From: Actinomadura nitritigenes | Lineage (GTDB): Bacteria > Actinomycetota > Actinomycetes > Streptosporangiales > Streptosporangiaceae | NCBI RefSeq assembly: GCF_017573545.1 | Contig: NZ_JAGEOK010000008.1 | Location: forward strand, 124,001-188,000 | Length of the DNA stretch: 64,000 nt | Direction of reading: 5' to 3' | Part shown: one piece after another, positions 17,374 through 25,942 of the stretch | Position numbering within the stretch: the first letter of the stretch is position 1 | Layout: the number at the start of each line of letters is the position of its first letter | The notes under the pieces: generated by a model | Database searches by the model: none | Seen by the model: the letters and a program-made list of their open reading frames with translations, nothing else | Told to the model about the DNA's origin: nothing | Translations under genes and position numbers: made by a program

Positions 17374-18359
17374 CAGGCGATGCCTTCCGTCTCCGTGAAC
17401 GCGCGTTCGCGGCCGCGCTCGAGACCGGGCAGCCGGTGCCAGCCGACCATCTCGATGACGTTCTCCACGTCGGGCGGCAGGTGGTCGAGTACCAGCGCCT
17501 CGTCGGCCGGCAGCACGGTCGCCTGCTGCGCCAGCAGGTTCAGGCCGCCGAGGTCGATGAAGCCGAGGTCGGTGAAGTCGAGGTGGACGCGCCGCCGCGT
17601 CATGCACACCTGCGCGAGGTGCTCGGCGAACACCTGGTGCCGGGCGGCGTCGAGCTCGCCCTCGACGCGCAGCCCGTTCGGCTCGAACGTGCGGACGATC
17701 TTCAGGATCCCGTCGTCGAACTCGGGGTTCACTTCCACGAGCACCTCGTGCATGTCCCGCAGGGCGACGAGCTCGTCGGGCGGGCACGCGTGCCGGTCGA
17801 TCTGGCAGATCGCCATCGCCATCGTGCTGGGCGAGACGGCGTCGCCGACCCGGTGCTCGCAGCCCAGCATCTCGCCGATGTCGGAGCGGCCCGCCTCGCT
17901 GAGCAGCCAGCTGTAGTCGGTGGTCAGCCGGACGGCGCGGAAGCCCTGGCCGAACGCCGCGTCCACCTCCCGGCCGATCGTCTCCGCCATCCGCCCGGGC
18001 CGGAAGGCGCCGCGCCGGTCGAGGCAGGCGTCGCGCCGGGCGATCACCCGGAGCTGGCCCGTCCTGCTGTAGGCCTGCACGTCCACGCGGTGCCGTGGGC
18101 CGATGCCGGGCAGCCGCTCGGCGGGCGCGTCGGTCACGTAGACGACCTTCTCGTTGGTCTCGAGACCCTCCCGGACGAAGCGGCCGATGACCCTGTCGCG
18201 CTCCTCGTGGCCGCTGTAGGCCAGCCAGCTGTGATCGCCGGGCCGGATGTCTTTGACGGGTCGCTTGGCGAACCAGGGTGTCTCCATGGCCTGCCCATCG
18301 AGGTCGGTTCGGATGCGTTCAGCGTACGCCTCATGGAGGTTCCTCGGAGCCCAATGCAT
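17373..18359 (-). CDS. MEDS sensor-STAS protein 3
   Basis: 328 residues. After an N-terminal extension comes a MEDS domain (about 40-205, PGDHSWLAYSGHEERDRV, MAICQIDRHACPPDEL) and a STAS domain (about 220-320). The STAS loop is FIDLGGLNLL, D269-L270-G271-G272, so again there is no phosphorylatable serine. The ATG is chosen because GAGGAA lies 6 nt upstream, overlapping the stop of the preceding gene. A GTG 12 nt earlier (GTGA overlap) and an ATG 24 codons later are alternatives. It is sandwiched between two MEDS-HATPase genes with overlapping stops and starts, so all are made together. Confidence 0.83.
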   Translation of the reverse strand: MHWAPRNLHEAYAERIRTDLDGQAMETPWFAKRPVKDIRPGDHSWLAYSGHEERDRVIGRFVREGLETNEKVVYVTDAPAERLPGIGPRHRVDVQAYSRTGQLRVIARRDACLDRRGAFRPGRMAETIGREVDAAFGQGFRAVRLTTDYSWLLSEAGRSDIGEMLGCEHRVGDAVSPSTMAMAICQIDRHACPPDELVALRDMHEVLVEVNPEFDDGILKIVRTFEPNGLRVEGELDAARHQVFAEHLAQVCMTRRRVHLDFTDLGFIDLGGLNLLAQQATVLPADEALVLDHLPPDVENVIEMVGWHRLPGLERGRERAFTETEGIA

Positions 18360-18367
18360 CGAGTTCC

Positions 18368-19387
18368 TCACACTCCGTTCACGGCGGCCGGGACGGCGGG
18401 CAGGCGCAGCCGCATGCGCACCGTGCTCCCGCCGCGGCCGGTGCGTATCTGGACGATCGAGCAGAGCAGCCGCACCGCCCACAGCCCGAACCGGCCGCCG
18501 GTCGCGGTGCCGGACGTGCGGGGCGGGACGAGCCCGTAGCCGGAGCCGGGATCCCAGGTGCCCTCGTCGGTGACCTCGCAGACGATGGCCGGGTCGGCGC
18601 CGGACGCCTCGGTCCACATCCGCAGGACGATCGGGGGCGCGCCGTGGTGGAGCGCGTTGGTGACGACCTCGGTGACCGCGACCAGCAGGCGCTGCAGGTC
18701 CTCGTCGGGCAGCGGGGTGCGGTGCGCGTACTCGGTGACGTAGGCGCGCAGCCAGTACAGGTCGGGCCGGACGACCTCGAGCTCGTCGGCGTCGCCGGGC
18801 GGCGGGGGAAGGGGCTCGCCGTCGCACTTCGCGCTGTAGGCCCAGGGGTCCATGTAGAGGGGGTTGGCCATGGACGTGGCGCCGCGCACCGTCTCGGGGT
18901 GGGTGCGGCGCCCGGCGGCGACGACGCCGGCGGGCAGCGACGAGGAGTAGGGGCACATGATGGCGGCGCCGGTGCCGCGGAAGGCGATGTTCAGCATGGC
19001 CTCGACGCGCTGCCATTCCAGGACCTCGAGCGGCGGGCGCGACGCCCACACGACCGGCTCGCCGAGAACGCGCAGCCGCCGGCCGCGCCAGGCGACGTCG
19101 TCGGCGTCGCTGAGGCAGTCGGCGAGGGTCCGCGCGGGGTGGGAGTACCAGGTCCCCGGTTCGACGAACTCGACGGCCTCGGCGGTCGGGCCGAGCGCGT
19201 CGCGCAGCAGCATCTCGCGGGCGATCCCGCAGACGGCCAGGACGCGGTCGCCGGCCTCGGCGCCGTCCCGCAGGAACGGAAGGGCGCCGTCGAGGAGGTC
19301 GTCGACCCGGTCGTACGGCAGAACGCAATGGGTGAAGGTTTCGCTCACGGCGGCCCCAGGCTGCGTCTTCGTACCGGCGTTCCCCAT
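18368..19387 (-). CDS. MEDS sensor-HATPase protein, first gene of second MEDS operon
   Basis: 339 residues. A MEDS domain (about 18-190; FTHCVLPYDRVDDLLDG, AIMCPYSSSLPAGV) is followed by an HATPase domain (about 225-330) with intact N-box TEVVTNALHHG, G1 CEVTDEG and G2 RFGLWAVRLL. It should bind ATP, unlike the paralogue at 5585. The start at MGNAG gives a short extension; a GTG 14 codons later (SETFTHCV) would fit the other MEDS-HATPase proteins better. It heads four genes (MEDS-HATPase, MEDS-STAS, MEDS-HATPase, STAS) that together make a complete partner-switching set without an evident cognate SigB/F-like gene in the window. Confidence 0.84.
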   Translation of the reverse strand: MGNAGTKTQPGAAVSETFTHCVLPYDRVDDLLDGALPFLRDGAEAGDRVLAVCGIAREMLLRDALGPTAEAVEFVEPGTWYSHPARTLADCLSDADDVAWRGRRLRVLGEPVVWASRPPLEVLEWQRVEAMLNIAFRGTGAAIMCPYSSSLPAGVVAAGRRTHPETVRGATSMANPLYMDPWAYSAKCDGEPLPPPPGDADELEVVRPDLYWLRAYVTEYAHRTPLPDEDLQRLLVAVTEVVTNALHHGAPPIVLRMWTEASGADPAIVCEVTDEGTWDPGSGYGLVPPRTSGTATGGRFGLWAVRLLCSIVQIRTGRGGSTVRMRLRLPAVPAAVNGV

Positions 19388-19475
19388 GCCTGCCGGGGCG
19401 CCGGCAGACCCATCAAGGGTAGGCCGATCGCCCGGCCGCGCACCGGGCCGAACCGCAAATCGGGCGACCGGTTTT

Positions 19476-20141
19476 TCACATAGTGCGACGGAATGGGGGG
19501 CGCGGCCGCCGGTACAGGACGGCGCGCATGCCCGGCGCGAGGGCCTCGACTAATTCATCGGCCGTCATCGAGGCGAGCGGTTCCACGGCCAGGATGTAGC
19601 GGCTGAAGATCACCCCGGCGAGCTGGGCGCCGAACGCGGCGGCGCGGTGGCCCGCCCCGGGGCCGCCGACGTGCTCGGCGATCCGGTCGATCATCTCGCG
19701 GCCGATGACGTCGCGCAGCAGCCGGGTGAGCTCGGCGTCCTGTGTCGCGGCGCGCACCATGAAGATCAGCTGCGGGCCGCGCTCGGGGTCGTCCCAGGTG
19801 CCGAGCATCGCGCGCAGGACGCGTTCGGGCAGCGTGGCGGGGTCGCCGGGGAGCGCGGAGGCCAGCACGTCCGGGGGGTTGGCCATCAGCCCGAGCACGG
19901 CGCCGAACAGGCCCTTCTTGGAGCCGAAGAAGTAGCTGATCAGCGCGGCGTCGACGTCCGCCTCGGCGGCGATCGAGCGCAGGGTGACCTTGGCGTACCC
20001 GTCGGCGAGGAACCGGCCGCGGGCCACCGCGAGGATCTGCGCGCGGGTGTCGGGGCTGCCGCGCCGCCGGCCGCGCGAGGCCCGCCCGGCCGCCGCCGTC
20101 GTCGCCGGGGCCGGGGTCGGGCTCCCGGATTTATTCATCAT
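19476..20141 (-). CDS. TetR/AcrR-family repressor
   Basis: 221 residues. The helix-turn-helix is at about residues 30-75 (RAQILAVARGRFLADGYAKVTLRSIAAEADVDAALISYFFGSKKGLF in overlapping blocks). The C-terminal domain resembles TetR_C_17-type regulators (LLRDVIGREMIDRIAEHV). It is divergent from an MFS exporter with 74 nt between start codons. The expected model is repression of that exporter and itself, released by a transported compound. The shared region has a short inverted motif (ATTCA-N7-TGAAAT) overlapping the start of this gene, a weak operator candidate. Confidence 0.88.
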   Translation of the reverse strand: MMNKSGSPTPAPATTAAAGRASRGRRRGSPDTRAQILAVARGRFLADGYAKVTLRSIAAEADVDAALISYFFGSKKGLFGAVLGLMANPPDVLASALPGDPATLPERVLRAMLGTWDDPERGPQLIFMVRAATQDAELTRLLRDVIGREMIDRIAEHVGGPGAGHRAAAFGAQLAGVIFSRYILAVEPLASMTADELVEALAPGMRAVLYRRPRPPFRRTM

Positions 20142-20215
20142 GGTTGAAATGTAGTGGGCGCGAGGGCCAGATTCGAGGTGTCACAGCGAAGAGATCCCGC
20201 AACCAGGAGGCTGCG

Positions 20216-21751
20216 ATGGCCACCACCGGAACGGCGCCCGGAGGGCAGGTCCACCGGGCCGTGCTGCCGGCCGTCATGCTCGCCCTCGCCACCGTCGTGT
20301 CGGCGGTCGCGTCCCTCAACACCGCCATCCCGTCCATCGCCCGCGACACCCGCGCCACCCAGACCCAGCTGTCCTGGATCATCGACGCCTACGCGCTGGT
20401 GTTCGCGGCGCTGCTGCTCCTCGGCGGCGCGATCGGCGACCGCTACGGGCGGCGCCGCGCGCTCGCCGCCGGCCTCGCGATCTTCGGGGCGGGCTCGGCG
20501 GCCGCGATGTTCGCCAGCGACCCCGGCTGGCTGATCGCGATGCGCGGCGTCCTCGGCGTCGGCGCGGCGCTGGTGATGCCCGCGACGCTGTCCACGATCA
20601 CCTCGACGTTCCCGCCCCGGCAGCGGACCCGCGCGGTCGGCGCCTGGGCGGGGGTCGCCGGCGCCAGCGCGATCTTCGGGCTGCTGGTCTCCGGCAGCCT
20701 GCTGGAGCAGTGGTCGTGGCGGTCGGTGTTCCTGCTGAACATCGTGCTCGCGGTGATCGCCTTCGCCGCTACCCTCGCGGTCGTCCCCGAGTCCGCCGAC
20801 CCGGGCGCGCCGAAGCTCGACCTCACCGGCGCGCTGATCACCGTCGTCGGCCTCGGCGCCGGCGTCTACTCGATCATCGAGGCGCCCACCGAGGGCTGGA
20901 CGAGCGCCCGCACGCTGATCGGCCTCGGCGCCGGCCTCGCCGTCCTCGCCGGGTTCGTCGGCTGGGAGCTGACCCGGCGGAACCCGCTGCTCGACCCCCG
21001 GCTGTTCCGGCACCGCGCCTTCGCCGCCGGCACCCTGTCGATCACCGTGCAGTTCTTCGCCTTCTTCGGGTTCGTCTTCATCGTCCTGCAGTACCTGCAG
21101 CTCGTGAAGGACCACGGCCCGCTGCTCGCCGCCACCTGCCTGCTGCCGATGGCCGCCTCGATGATGCCGTCCGCCCGCGGCATCGCGCCCCGCGCCGCCG
21201 CGAAGGTCGGGCCGCGCCGCGTCATCGTCGCCGGCCTCATCCTGGTCAGCGTCGGGCTGCTGGTGCTGTCCCTGCTGGACACCGGCAGCAGCTACTGGGT
21301 GATGCTGGGCGGCCTCGTCCCGCTCGGCGCCGGGATGGGCCTCGCGATGACGCCCGCCACCGCGTCCATCACCGACGCACTCCCGCCCGAGAAGCAGGGC
21401 GTCGGGTCGGCGATGAACGACCTGGCCCGCGAGCTCGGCGGCGCCCTCGGCATCGCCGTCCTCGGCAGCGTCCTGCAGTCCGGCTACCGCTCGAACCTGG
21501 ACACCACCGGCCTGCCCGGACCGGTCGCCGAGCACGCCAGGACGTCCCTGGCGATGGCGGCGCACGCGGGACCGCAGGTCATGCGGCAGGCGCAGGCGGC
21601 GTTCGCGGACGGCCTGCACACCGCGCTGCTGTCCGCCGCGATCGTCCTGGCCGTCACCGCCGTGGTGGTGGGCGCCCTCTACCGCAGTCCCGACCCGGTC
21701 GCCGCCGGCGAGCGGGCCGACCGCGAGGCCGCGGCGGAGGCGGCGGGTTGA
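20216..21751 (+). CDS. MFS drug exporter, DHA2 (14-TM) type
   Basis: 511-residue proton-driven efflux pump of the QacA/EmrB type. It has about 14 hydrophobic segments, the motif A-like loop GGAIGDRYGRRRAL after TM2, motif C-like GVAGASAIFGLLVSG in TM5 and WSWRSVFLLNIVLA. The start is set by AGGAGG 6 nt before the ATG; an in-frame start 24 codons upstream is ignored. It is divergent from the TetR gene, which probably controls it. Substrate unknown. A strong hairpin follows. Confidence 0.92.
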   Translation: MATTGTAPGGQVHRAVLPAVMLALATVVSAVASLNTAIPSIARDTRATQTQLSWIIDAYALVFAALLLLGGAIGDRYGRRRALAAGLAIFGAGSAAAMFASDPGWLIAMRGVLGVGAALVMPATLSTITSTFPPRQRTRAVGAWAGVAGASAIFGLLVSGSLLEQWSWRSVFLLNIVLAVIAFAATLAVVPESADPGAPKLDLTGALITVVGLGAGVYSIIEAPTEGWTSARTLIGLGAGLAVLAGFVGWELTRRNPLLDPRLFRHRAFAAGTLSITVQFFAFFGFVFIVLQYLQLVKDHGPLLAATCLLPMAASMMPSARGIAPRAAAKVGPRRVIVAGLILVSVGLLVLSLLDTGSSYWVMLGGLVPLGAGMGLAMTPATASITDALPPEKQGVGSAMNDLARELGGALGIAVLGSVLQSGYRSNLDTTGLPGPVAEHARTSLAMAAHAGPQVMRQAQAAFADGLHTALLSAAIVLAVTAVVVGALYRSPDPVAAGERADREAAAEAAG

Positions 21752-21783
21752 CCGCCCGCCACCCGGCGATCACGACGGCGCGC

Positions 21784-21816
21784 GAACGGGCCCCCGCAGG
21801 ACGCGGGGGCCCGTTC
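21784..21816. terminator. Bidirectional hairpin between convergent genes
   Basis: Perfect 14-bp stem (GAACGGGCCCCCGC and its complement) with a 5-nt loop, between the ends of the convergent MFS and AtzG-like genes. A good intrinsic-type terminator for both, without a T-tract. Confidence 0.72.
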
Positions 21817-21836
21817 CGCTTCCCGCCCGCCGGGGC

Positions 21837-22079
21837 TCAGGCGGCCCAGTCGGCCATGCGGGCGTCGGCCCGGAACCGCAGGGCCGGATCGGCGTACCGG
21901 GCCTCAGGGACGGCGTAAAGGGCGTCCACACCCGCCTGCTGGAGCGGGTAGGAGGCGGCGAGCTCCGCCAGCTCGGCCGCCGACAGCGGCAGGCCGGCAC
22001 GGGACACCAGCAGACCCACCTCCGCGATCACGCGCGGGTCGTCCGCGGGCGGCGCGGGGCGCAGGACGTTCTCGGTCAC
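21837..22079 (-). CDS. Small AtzG/GatC-like partner of the amidase
   Basis: 80 residues. The pattern LVSRAGLPLSAAELAEL, then ALYAVPEARYADPALRF resembles small GatC/AtzG-type subunits (DUF4089-like) that bind and stabilise amidase-signature enzymes: a two-helix part, then a short extended tail carrying acidic-Ala-Pro-like residues. It lies 66 nt downstream of the amidase on the same strand. The assignment rests on size, pattern and neighbour and is inference. No catalytic residue is expected. The AtzG-like partner of AtzE is the closest known precedent. Confidence 0.6.
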   Translation of the reverse strand: MTENVLRPAPPADDPRVIAEVGLLVSRAGLPLSAAELAELAASYPLQQAGVDALYAVPEARYADPALRFRADARMADWAA

Positions 22080-22145
22080 GGTTCCTCCAGGGTTCGCGAT
22101 GCCCGGTCGGCCCGGGCTCGGGCGGTGCGGCCGTCGCCGGGACGG

Positions 22146-23552
22146 TCAGGCGGCGACGAGGGCGGGGACGCGGCGGTGCCAGTCCGTGACCCGCTGGAAG
22201 GCGTCCGCCGCCCGCAGCACGCCGGCCTCCCCGAACGCGGGGCCGGCGAACTGGATCGACAGCGGCAGCCCGGCGGCGGTGGCGCCCATCGGGGCGGCCA
22301 GGACGGGGTTGCCGACGCAGTCCCAGTACTGGGTGAAGATCGTGCGGAACAGGCCCTCGACGTCGATCCGGCCCGCGCCGTCGGTCAGCTCGTCGTAGCG
22401 CGGCGCGCCGACCGCGGCGGTCGGGCAGACGATCACGTCGAGGCCGTCGAACATCCGCGCCACCGCGTCCTGCGCGACACGCCGCACCCGCTGCGCCTGC
22501 ACGTAGTCGGCGCCGGTGACCGTCGCGCCGCGCGCCAGCATCAGCCGGGTCGCCGCGAAGTAGTCGCCCCAGCGTTCCACGAGGTCGTTGCGGTGGTAGG
22601 CGAACGCCTCGGCGCACATCGTGACGAGGTTGGCGGTGAGCATCTCCGTCCAGAACGGCAGCTCGGCGTCCACGAGCGTCGCGCCGAGCCCGGACAGCGC
22701 GCCGAGCGCCGCGTCGAAGGCGGGGCCGAGCGCCGGGTCGGCCTCGTCCGGGAAGTGCCCGGCCCGGACGACCCCGATCCGCACCCCCTCCAGCGACCCG
22801 TCGAGCACCGGCCCGTCGTACGGCAGGCCGACGCAGTCGGGGTCGCTCGCGTGCGGCCCGGCGATGACGTCGAGGACGGCGGCGCAGTCGCGGGCGCTGC
22901 GCGCCAGCGGGCCGACGTGGTCGAGGCTGTAGCCGAGCGGCGCCACGCCCGACTTCGGCACCCGGCCGAACGTCGGCATCAGCCCGGTGACCCCGCAGAA
23001 CGCCGACGGGATGCGGATGCTGCCCGCCGTGTCCGTGCCGAGCCCGGCGAAGAACAGCCCGGCGGCGACGCCGTTGCCCGTCCCGGAACTGGAACCGCCC
23101 GGCCACGTCGCGGTGTCCCAGGGGTTGCGCGGCATCGGGAACGGCTTGGACGGGTCCGGCATCCCGCACGCGAACTCCATCGTGGTGACCTTGCCGGTGA
23201 TCACCGCGCCCGCCTCCTTCAGCCGGGTCACCACCGGCGCGTCCCGTCCCTCCGCCCAGGCCCGGTCGAGGACCAGGCTCTGCGCCGTCGTCGGGCCCTC
23301 CGCCATCGCGATGATGTCCTTGACGCCGAACGGGACGCCCTGCAGCGGACCCCGGTCGATCCCGTCGGCCAGCTCACGGTCGGCGCGTTCGGCCTGCTCG
23401 AGGGCGTAGTCGTCGAAGCGCGCCAGGTAGGTGCCGAGTTCGCCGTCGTGCCGGTCGGCGGCGGCGAGGGCCTCCTCGGTCAGCCGGACGCTCGTCACCG
23501 CGCCGGCGCGCAGCGCCTCGGCGGCCTCGGTCAGGGTGAAAGGTGTCTCCAT
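22146..23552 (-). CDS. Amidase-signature family hydrolase
   Basis: 468-residue amidase. The Ser-cisSer-Lys triad is visible: Lys in PFGVKDIIAM (about residue 80), cis-Ser in WPGGSSSGTGNG and the nucleophilic Ser in GTDTAGSIRIPSAFCG. It hydrolyses an unknown amide or carbamoyl compound; the small partner gene downstream argues for an AtzE/GatA-like relative. The ATG after AAGGAG is chosen over a start six codons upstream. A GntR/UTRA regulator lies directly upstream on the same strand and probably controls the pair. Confidence 0.9.
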   Translation of the reverse strand: METPFTLTEAAEALRAGAVTSVRLTEEALAAADRHDGELGTYLARFDDYALEQAERADRELADGIDRGPLQGVPFGVKDIIAMAEGPTTAQSLVLDRAWAEGRDAPVVTRLKEAGAVITGKVTTMEFACGMPDPSKPFPMPRNPWDTATWPGGSSSGTGNGVAAGLFFAGLGTDTAGSIRIPSAFCGVTGLMPTFGRVPKSGVAPLGYSLDHVGPLARSARDCAAVLDVIAGPHASDPDCVGLPYDGPVLDGSLEGVRIGVVRAGHFPDEADPALGPAFDAALGALSGLGATLVDAELPFWTEMLTANLVTMCAEAFAYHRNDLVERWGDYFAATRLMLARGATVTGADYVQAQRVRRVAQDAVARMFDGLDVIVCPTAAVGAPRYDELTDGAGRIDVEGLFRTIFTQYWDCVGNPVLAAPMGATAAGLPLSIQFAGPAFGEAGVLRAADAFQRVTDWHRRVPALVAA

Positions 23553-23634
23553 GGTTCTCCTTGAGGGCATGCGCGAGGGCGCCGTCCGTGCCGCGAGGGC
23601 TCCGGACGCCTGGATCGGTGCGGGGGAAGGGGGT

Positions 23635-24408
23635 TCAGTCGCGCGCGGACGCGCGCGGGAGCCGGGAGACCAGCAGGAACCGGTCTCCCCGGTGGTGGAT
23701 GTGCGCCAGGTCGAAGGGGCGGCCGCCCGGAGCCCGGATGACCTGCTCCATGGTGACGACCGGCGCCCCCACGGCGAGACCGAGCAGCCCGGCCGTGCCG
23801 GCGTCGGCGGGCAGGCAGCCGAGGACGAACTCCGACTCGCCCAACGCCACGCCCGCCTCGGCGAGCAGCGCGTACCAGTCCGAGACGAACGGGACGTCGC
23901 GCAGCCGCTCCGCCTCGGGGAAGAGCACGTAGTTGGTCGCCACGGCCACCGGCTCGTCGCCGAGCAGCGCCACGTACTCCAGGCGCAGGCACGGGTCTCC
24001 GGGGCGGGCGCCGAGCCGGTCGGCGGCGACCTCCGGCAGCGGGATCACGGAACGGTCCAGCACGCGCGGCCGCATCCGCCGGTCGAAGACGCTGCCCGCG
24101 CCGGGGTCGGCCGCGCCGTGCGCCTCCGCGAGCGGGGCGAGCACGGCCTCCCCGACCGCATGGGTGCCGACGCCCTGCCGGCGGTCGACGAGCCCCTCGG
24201 CGCGCAGCAGCGCCAGCGCCTCGCGCACCGCCGCCCGCGTCATGCCGTGCGCGGCCATCAGCTCGGGCTCGCCGGGCAGCTGGCCGCCGGGGTAGGCGCC
24301 GCGCAGGATCGCCGACCGCAGCAGGTCGCGCAGCCGCCGCACGTCCGCGCCCGTGCGGCCGCCCGGTGCCCCCGGCGCGCCCGCGTCCCGGGGCCTGGTC
24401 CCCGCCAT
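23635..24408 (-). CDS. GntR-family regulator with UTRA domain
   Basis: About 257 residues. The N-terminal winged helix (about 20-85; LRSAILRGAYPGGQLPGEPELMAAHGMTR in part, then VREALALLRAEGLVDRRQGVGT) is followed by a UTRA ligand-binding domain (PCLRLEYVALLGDEPVAVATNYVLFP; TMEQVIRAPGGRPFDLAHIHHRGDRF). HutC/FarR subfamily. It probably senses the substrate or product of the amidase encoded 83 nt downstream. The start is uncertain: the ATG giving MAGTRPRD is used, while an ATG 26 codons upstream would extend it with residues unlike GntR N-termini and across a TAACAC -10-like sequence. Confidence 0.86.
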   Translation of the reverse strand: MAGTRPRDAGAPGAPGGRTGADVRRLRDLLRSAILRGAYPGGQLPGEPELMAAHGMTRAAVREALALLRAEGLVDRRQGVGTHAVGEAVLAPLAEAHGAADPGAGSVFDRRMRPRVLDRSVIPLPEVAADRLGARPGDPCLRLEYVALLGDEPVAVATNYVLFPEAERLRDVPFVSDWYALLAEAGVALGESEFVLGCLPADAGTAGLLGLAVGAPVVTMEQVIRAPGGRPFDLAHIHHRGDRFLLVSRLPRASARD

Positions 24409-24743
24409 GTGCCGGGACGGTAGGCGGACGCCGTTGCGCCCGCATGTTCCGGCAGTTGCCGGTGTGTTACGTTCCACGACCGCCATCGCACCTCCCGCGT
24501 CCGGCCCTGCCGACGTCCCAGGACGCTAGGCAGGAGCCGTTGCGGGAGCGTGTCGCCGCCGTTGCGCCAGGTTACGCCGCATCCCGCCGCCGTCCTCGCG
24601 CCCCCGCCTGCGGAGACGCGCGGACGGCGCGGCGATTCGCCGAGTTGCGCCCGGCAACGCCGCCGATGGGCCCGGCCGCCGGTAATCCGCCGACATGCCG
24701 ACCAGCCAGGACGCTAAGCTGGGCGCACTCCTGCACGGAGCGC
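24409..24743. other. Intergenic region, gntR to tRNA-Leu
   Basis: 335 bp without a convincing gene. It holds a sequence at about 24515-24531 (cccaggacgctaggcagg) repeated imperfectly at about 24704-24722 (ccaggacgctaagctggg). The second copy contains TAAGCT, a plausible -10 box for the tRNA about 24 nt downstream. Confidence 0.5.
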
Positions 24744-24827
24744 GCGGGCGTGGCGAAGTAGGCATACGCGGCAGGTTTAGGTCCTGTTGGTGGAGACACC
24801 GTGGGGGTTCGAGTCCCCCCGCCCGCA
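24744..24827 (+). tRNA. tRNA-Leu (anticodon UAG)
   Basis: 84-nt cloverleaf. The acceptor stem GCGGGCG pairs with CGCCCGC, followed by discriminator A and no encoded CCA (ACCC follows). The D arm is GGCGAAGTAGGCATACGC. The anticodon stem GCAGG/CCTGT has loop TTTAGGT, giving anticodon TAG. There is a long variable arm TTGGTGGAGACACC and a T arm GGGGGTTCGAGTCCCCC. Long variable arm and anticodon both indicate leucine, decoding CUA/CUN codons. Confidence 0.96.
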
Positions 24828-25047
24828 CCCCACCAGAGCGGGGTCAGGGCTTGAGACGGGCCCGGACCCAGGTGCCGCCGGACGGGTCCGGCGTATGGCC
24901 GCACTCGCCAGCACGCGCCGCGACGATGTCGGTGGGCCCCGGAGCAAGCGGGGCGCGCTCGACCGGACGGCTCGTTGAGTGGTGGCGTGCCGCTCCTATG
25001 ACGGCTCGGAAAGGGTGACACGCCACGGCTCGACATGGTCGGTCGGG

Positions 25048-25515
25048 TCAGAGGCCCAGGTCGCGGCGGAGGCGCTCGACGTGGCCGGTGGCCTTCACGT
25101 TGTAGTAGGCCTTCTCGATCTTCCCGTCGGCGTCGATGATGAAGGTCGAGCGGATCACGCCGACGACGACCTTGCCGTACAGCTTCTTCTCGCCGTAGGC
25201 GCCGTACGCCTGCAGGGTCTCGGCGTCCGGGTCGGACAGCAGCGGGAAGGTCAGGCCCTCCTTCTCGCGGAACTTCGCGAGCTTGGCGGGCTTGTCGGGA
25301 GAGACGCCGACGACGGCGACGCCCGCCGCCTCCAGCTCGCCGAGGCTGCTCTGGAAGTCGACCGATTCCTTGGTGCAGCCGGGGGTCATGGCCGCCGGGT
25401 AGAAGTACAGGATCACCCGCCTGCCGCGGAACGAAGCCAGCGAGACCGGGGACGCGTCGGCGTCCGGGAGCTCGAAATCGGGGGCGACGTCGCCCGGCTG
25501 CAGCCGCTCTGACAC
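25048..25515 (-). CDS. bcp: Peroxiredoxin, Bcp/PrxQ type
   Basis: 155-residue thiol peroxidase. The peroxidatic Cys is in the P-x3-T-x2-C motif YFYPAAMTPGCTKES (about residue 46). The PrxQ resolving Cys five residues later is absent (TKESVDF), so it may work as a 1-Cys enzyme or use a distant partner. Start: GTG giving MSERLQPGDVAPDFELP with AAAGGCGG upstream. Cytoplasmic, reduces hydroperoxides using thioredoxin-type donors. Single-gene unit divergent from the DUF3618 gene. Confidence 0.92.
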   Translation of the reverse strand: MSERLQPGDVAPDFELPDADASPVSLASFRGRRVILYFYPAAMTPGCTKESVDFQSSLGELEAAGVAVVGVSPDKPAKLAKFREKEGLTFPLLSDPDAETLQAYGAYGEKKLYGKVVVGVIRSTFIIDADGKIEKAYYNVKATGHVERLRRDLGL

Positions 25516-25642
25516 CCTGTGCCGCCTTTCGCTCGGATGGTGGCTCCAACGGTACCGCTCGGGGTCCGGCGGGCGTCCGGCGGGAAGACCTGCAACACTG
25601 TTCGGATCATCATGCTTCGCTCGACACGACAAGGACAACGGC

Positions 25643-25942
25643 ATGGCTGACCGCGACCCGGAGGCGCTGGAGCGGGAGATCGAGCGCACCCGCCAGGAAC
25701 TCGCACGCACGATCGACGAGCTCGCCGAGCGGGTCAATCCGAGGAACCTCGCGCACAAGGGCACCGAGCGGATCAAAGAGGAGGCCGGGCAGCTCGTCCA
25801 GGCCGTGAACGCGATCGTGCGGCCCGAGGGCGAGGACGGCGAGCCCGGCCGGCTCGACAAGCGCGTCGTCTACGCGGGCGCCGCCGCCGCGGTCACCCTG
25901 ACCGCCCTCGTCCTGTGGCGCCGTAAGCGCAAGCGCCGCTGA
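25643..25942 (+). CDS. DUF3618 membrane-anchored small protein
   Basis: 99 residues. An amphipathic charged N-terminus (DPEALEREIERTRQELARTIDELAERVNPRN) matches DUF3618. Near the C-terminus is a single transmembrane helix (VVYAGAAAAVTLTALVLWRR) with a basic KRKRR end, so the N-terminus is probably cytoplasmic. DUF3618 proteins are common in Actinobacteria and their role is unknown. AAGGAC precedes the ATG. Divergent from bcp. A terminator-like hairpin follows 12 nt after the stop. Confidence 0.88.
   Translation: MADRDPEALEREIERTRQELARTIDELAERVNPRNLAHKGTERIKEEAGQLVQAVNAIVRPEGEDGEPGRLDKRVVYAGAAAAVTLTALVLWRRKRKRR

Noticed and set aside
24526..24828. A minus-strand ORF overlapping the tRNA (MRAGGLEPPRCL...)
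   Set aside because: The N-terminal sequence is the reverse complement of the tRNA T-arm and acceptor stem, a common false ORF.
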